From: an uncultured Candidatus Saccharibacteria bacterium
Lineage (GTDB): Bacteria > Patescibacteriota > Saccharimonadia > Saccharimonadales > Saccharimonadaceae
Direction of reading: 5' to 3'
Length of the DNA: 5,539 nucleotides
NCBI GenBank assembly: GCA_937976315.1
Contig: CALJRR010000087.1
Coordinates: forward strand, 1 to 5,539
The stretch's first letter is position 1. Each line of letters begins with the position of its first letter. The notes under the pieces were generated by a model. That model had not been told where the DNA came from, ran no database searches, and saw only the letters and a program-made list of their open reading frames with translations. Below are positions 5,235 through 5,539 of the stretch, piece by piece. Made by a program: the position numbers and the translations under genes.

Positions 5235-5241
5235 TATATCA
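5233..5241 (-). promoter_or_regulatory. Extended -10 promoter of the kinase-fold gene, predicted leaderless
   Basis: The minus strand reads TGATATAAT at 5241-5233, an exact extended -10. Seven bases beyond its last base is 5226, the A of the ATG. No convincing -35 is present. It is identical to the extended -10 at 2346-2338 and overlaps the opposing TACAAT box by two bases. Confidence 0.65.
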
Positions 5242-5243
5242 TT

Positions 5244-5539
5244 ATGAAGGATCAACTACAGCATACCATGACAGAGAAAGATACCCTAACATACTGCAAG
5301 AGCAAAATACATAGCCTGTTTAGAGATACTAACATAGAAAAAATCTGTATCGTCCCTGCCTATGACAGGATTAAAACTATTTCTGATACCGAGAAAAACG
5401 ATAAGCTGTTTAATTACAAAAGACCAACTGCCGAAATTATCGATGACACTGGATATCTCTATGTGTTTCCTGGAAAAGATTACGTACGCCACTATAAAAA
5501 GATTTATGAAAGGTGCGGATACAAAGTCACCTTAAAGAC
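5244..5539 (+). CDS. Unrecognised protein, N-terminal part, runs off the window
   Basis: An open frame begins at ATG 5244 and continues without a stop to the window end (98 complete codons). The peptide starts MKDQLQHTMTEKDTLTYCKS. Later it has a hydrophobic strand IEKICIVPAYDRI (31-43) and aromatic-rich stretches DDTGYLYVFPGKDYVRHYKK (67-86) and IYERCGYKV (87-95). Its balanced, globular-looking composition and the promoter next to the ATG support a real gene. I do not recognise the family. It looks cytosolic: there is no signal peptide or membrane segment. A second in-frame ATG at 5268 is a possible start; AAGGA lies 17 bases before it, too far for a good ribosome binding site, so I prefer 5244. 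It is divergent from the kinase-fold gene with 17 bases between start codons, which suggests shared regulation. The frame on the opposite strand (5286-5492) is a shadow. Confidence 0.7.
   Translation, partial: MKDQLQHTMTEKDTLTYCKSKIHSLFRDTNIEKICIVPAYDRIKTISDTEKNDKLFNYKRPTAEIIDDTGYLYVFPGKDYVRHYKKIYERCGYKVTLK

Noticed and set aside
1..5539. CRISPR arrays, insertion sequences, terminal repeats or attachment sites
   Set aside because: No regularly spaced repeat, transposase or matching direct repeats flanking the GC-rich gene could be found by eye.

Overview
The window is a mosaic. Most of it is moderately AT-rich with compact genes, short spacers, standard stop codons (TAA and TAG) and no internal UGA recoding. 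Several clean sigma70-type promoters sit directly against start codons. Tiny spacers, leaderless-looking starts, a CYTH protein, a membrane-anchored alpha/beta hydrolase and one embedded GC-rich, actinobacterial-looking gene together suggest a Patescibacteria/CPR genome, most likely a Saccharibacteria (TM7) relative. This assignment is an inference; no rRNA or other marker gene is present.

Layout, left to right. Positions 1-88 hold a possible weak plus-strand terminator and nothing else I can support. A minus-strand Nudix hydrolase (89-598) follows, with two candidate promoters upstream. Positions 599-943 (345 bases) contain no intact gene; about 200 of them (739-943) read as a frameshifted minus-strand gene remnant. 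Positions 944-2281 carry a GC-rich minus-strand gene for a GNAT-GNAT-ASCH protein, whose ASCH part has its own strong internal ribosome binding site. A small free-standing ASCH protein (2347-2685, minus) lies just upstream. Divergent from it are a CYTH-domain protein (2771-3337, plus) and then a membrane-anchored serine hydrolase (3390-4385, plus) with its own near-consensus promoter. A convergent gap of 112 bases leads to a minus-strand guanylate-kinase-fold protein (4498-5226). Divergent from that, with only 17 bases between the two start codons, an unrecognised plus-strand gene (5244 onward) runs off the window.

Functionally the cluster leans towards nucleotides and RNA: Nudix, CYTH, a guanylate-kinase fold, and two ASCH domains of which one is joined to acetyltransferase domains. 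Whether these act together is unproven; separate promoters argue for independent transcription. The points most worth checking are the GNAT-GNAT-ASCH fusion (its linker encodes a Shine-Dalgarno, and its base composition suggests transfer), the face-to-face promoters of the two leaderless-looking genes near 5230, and the frameshifted remnant.
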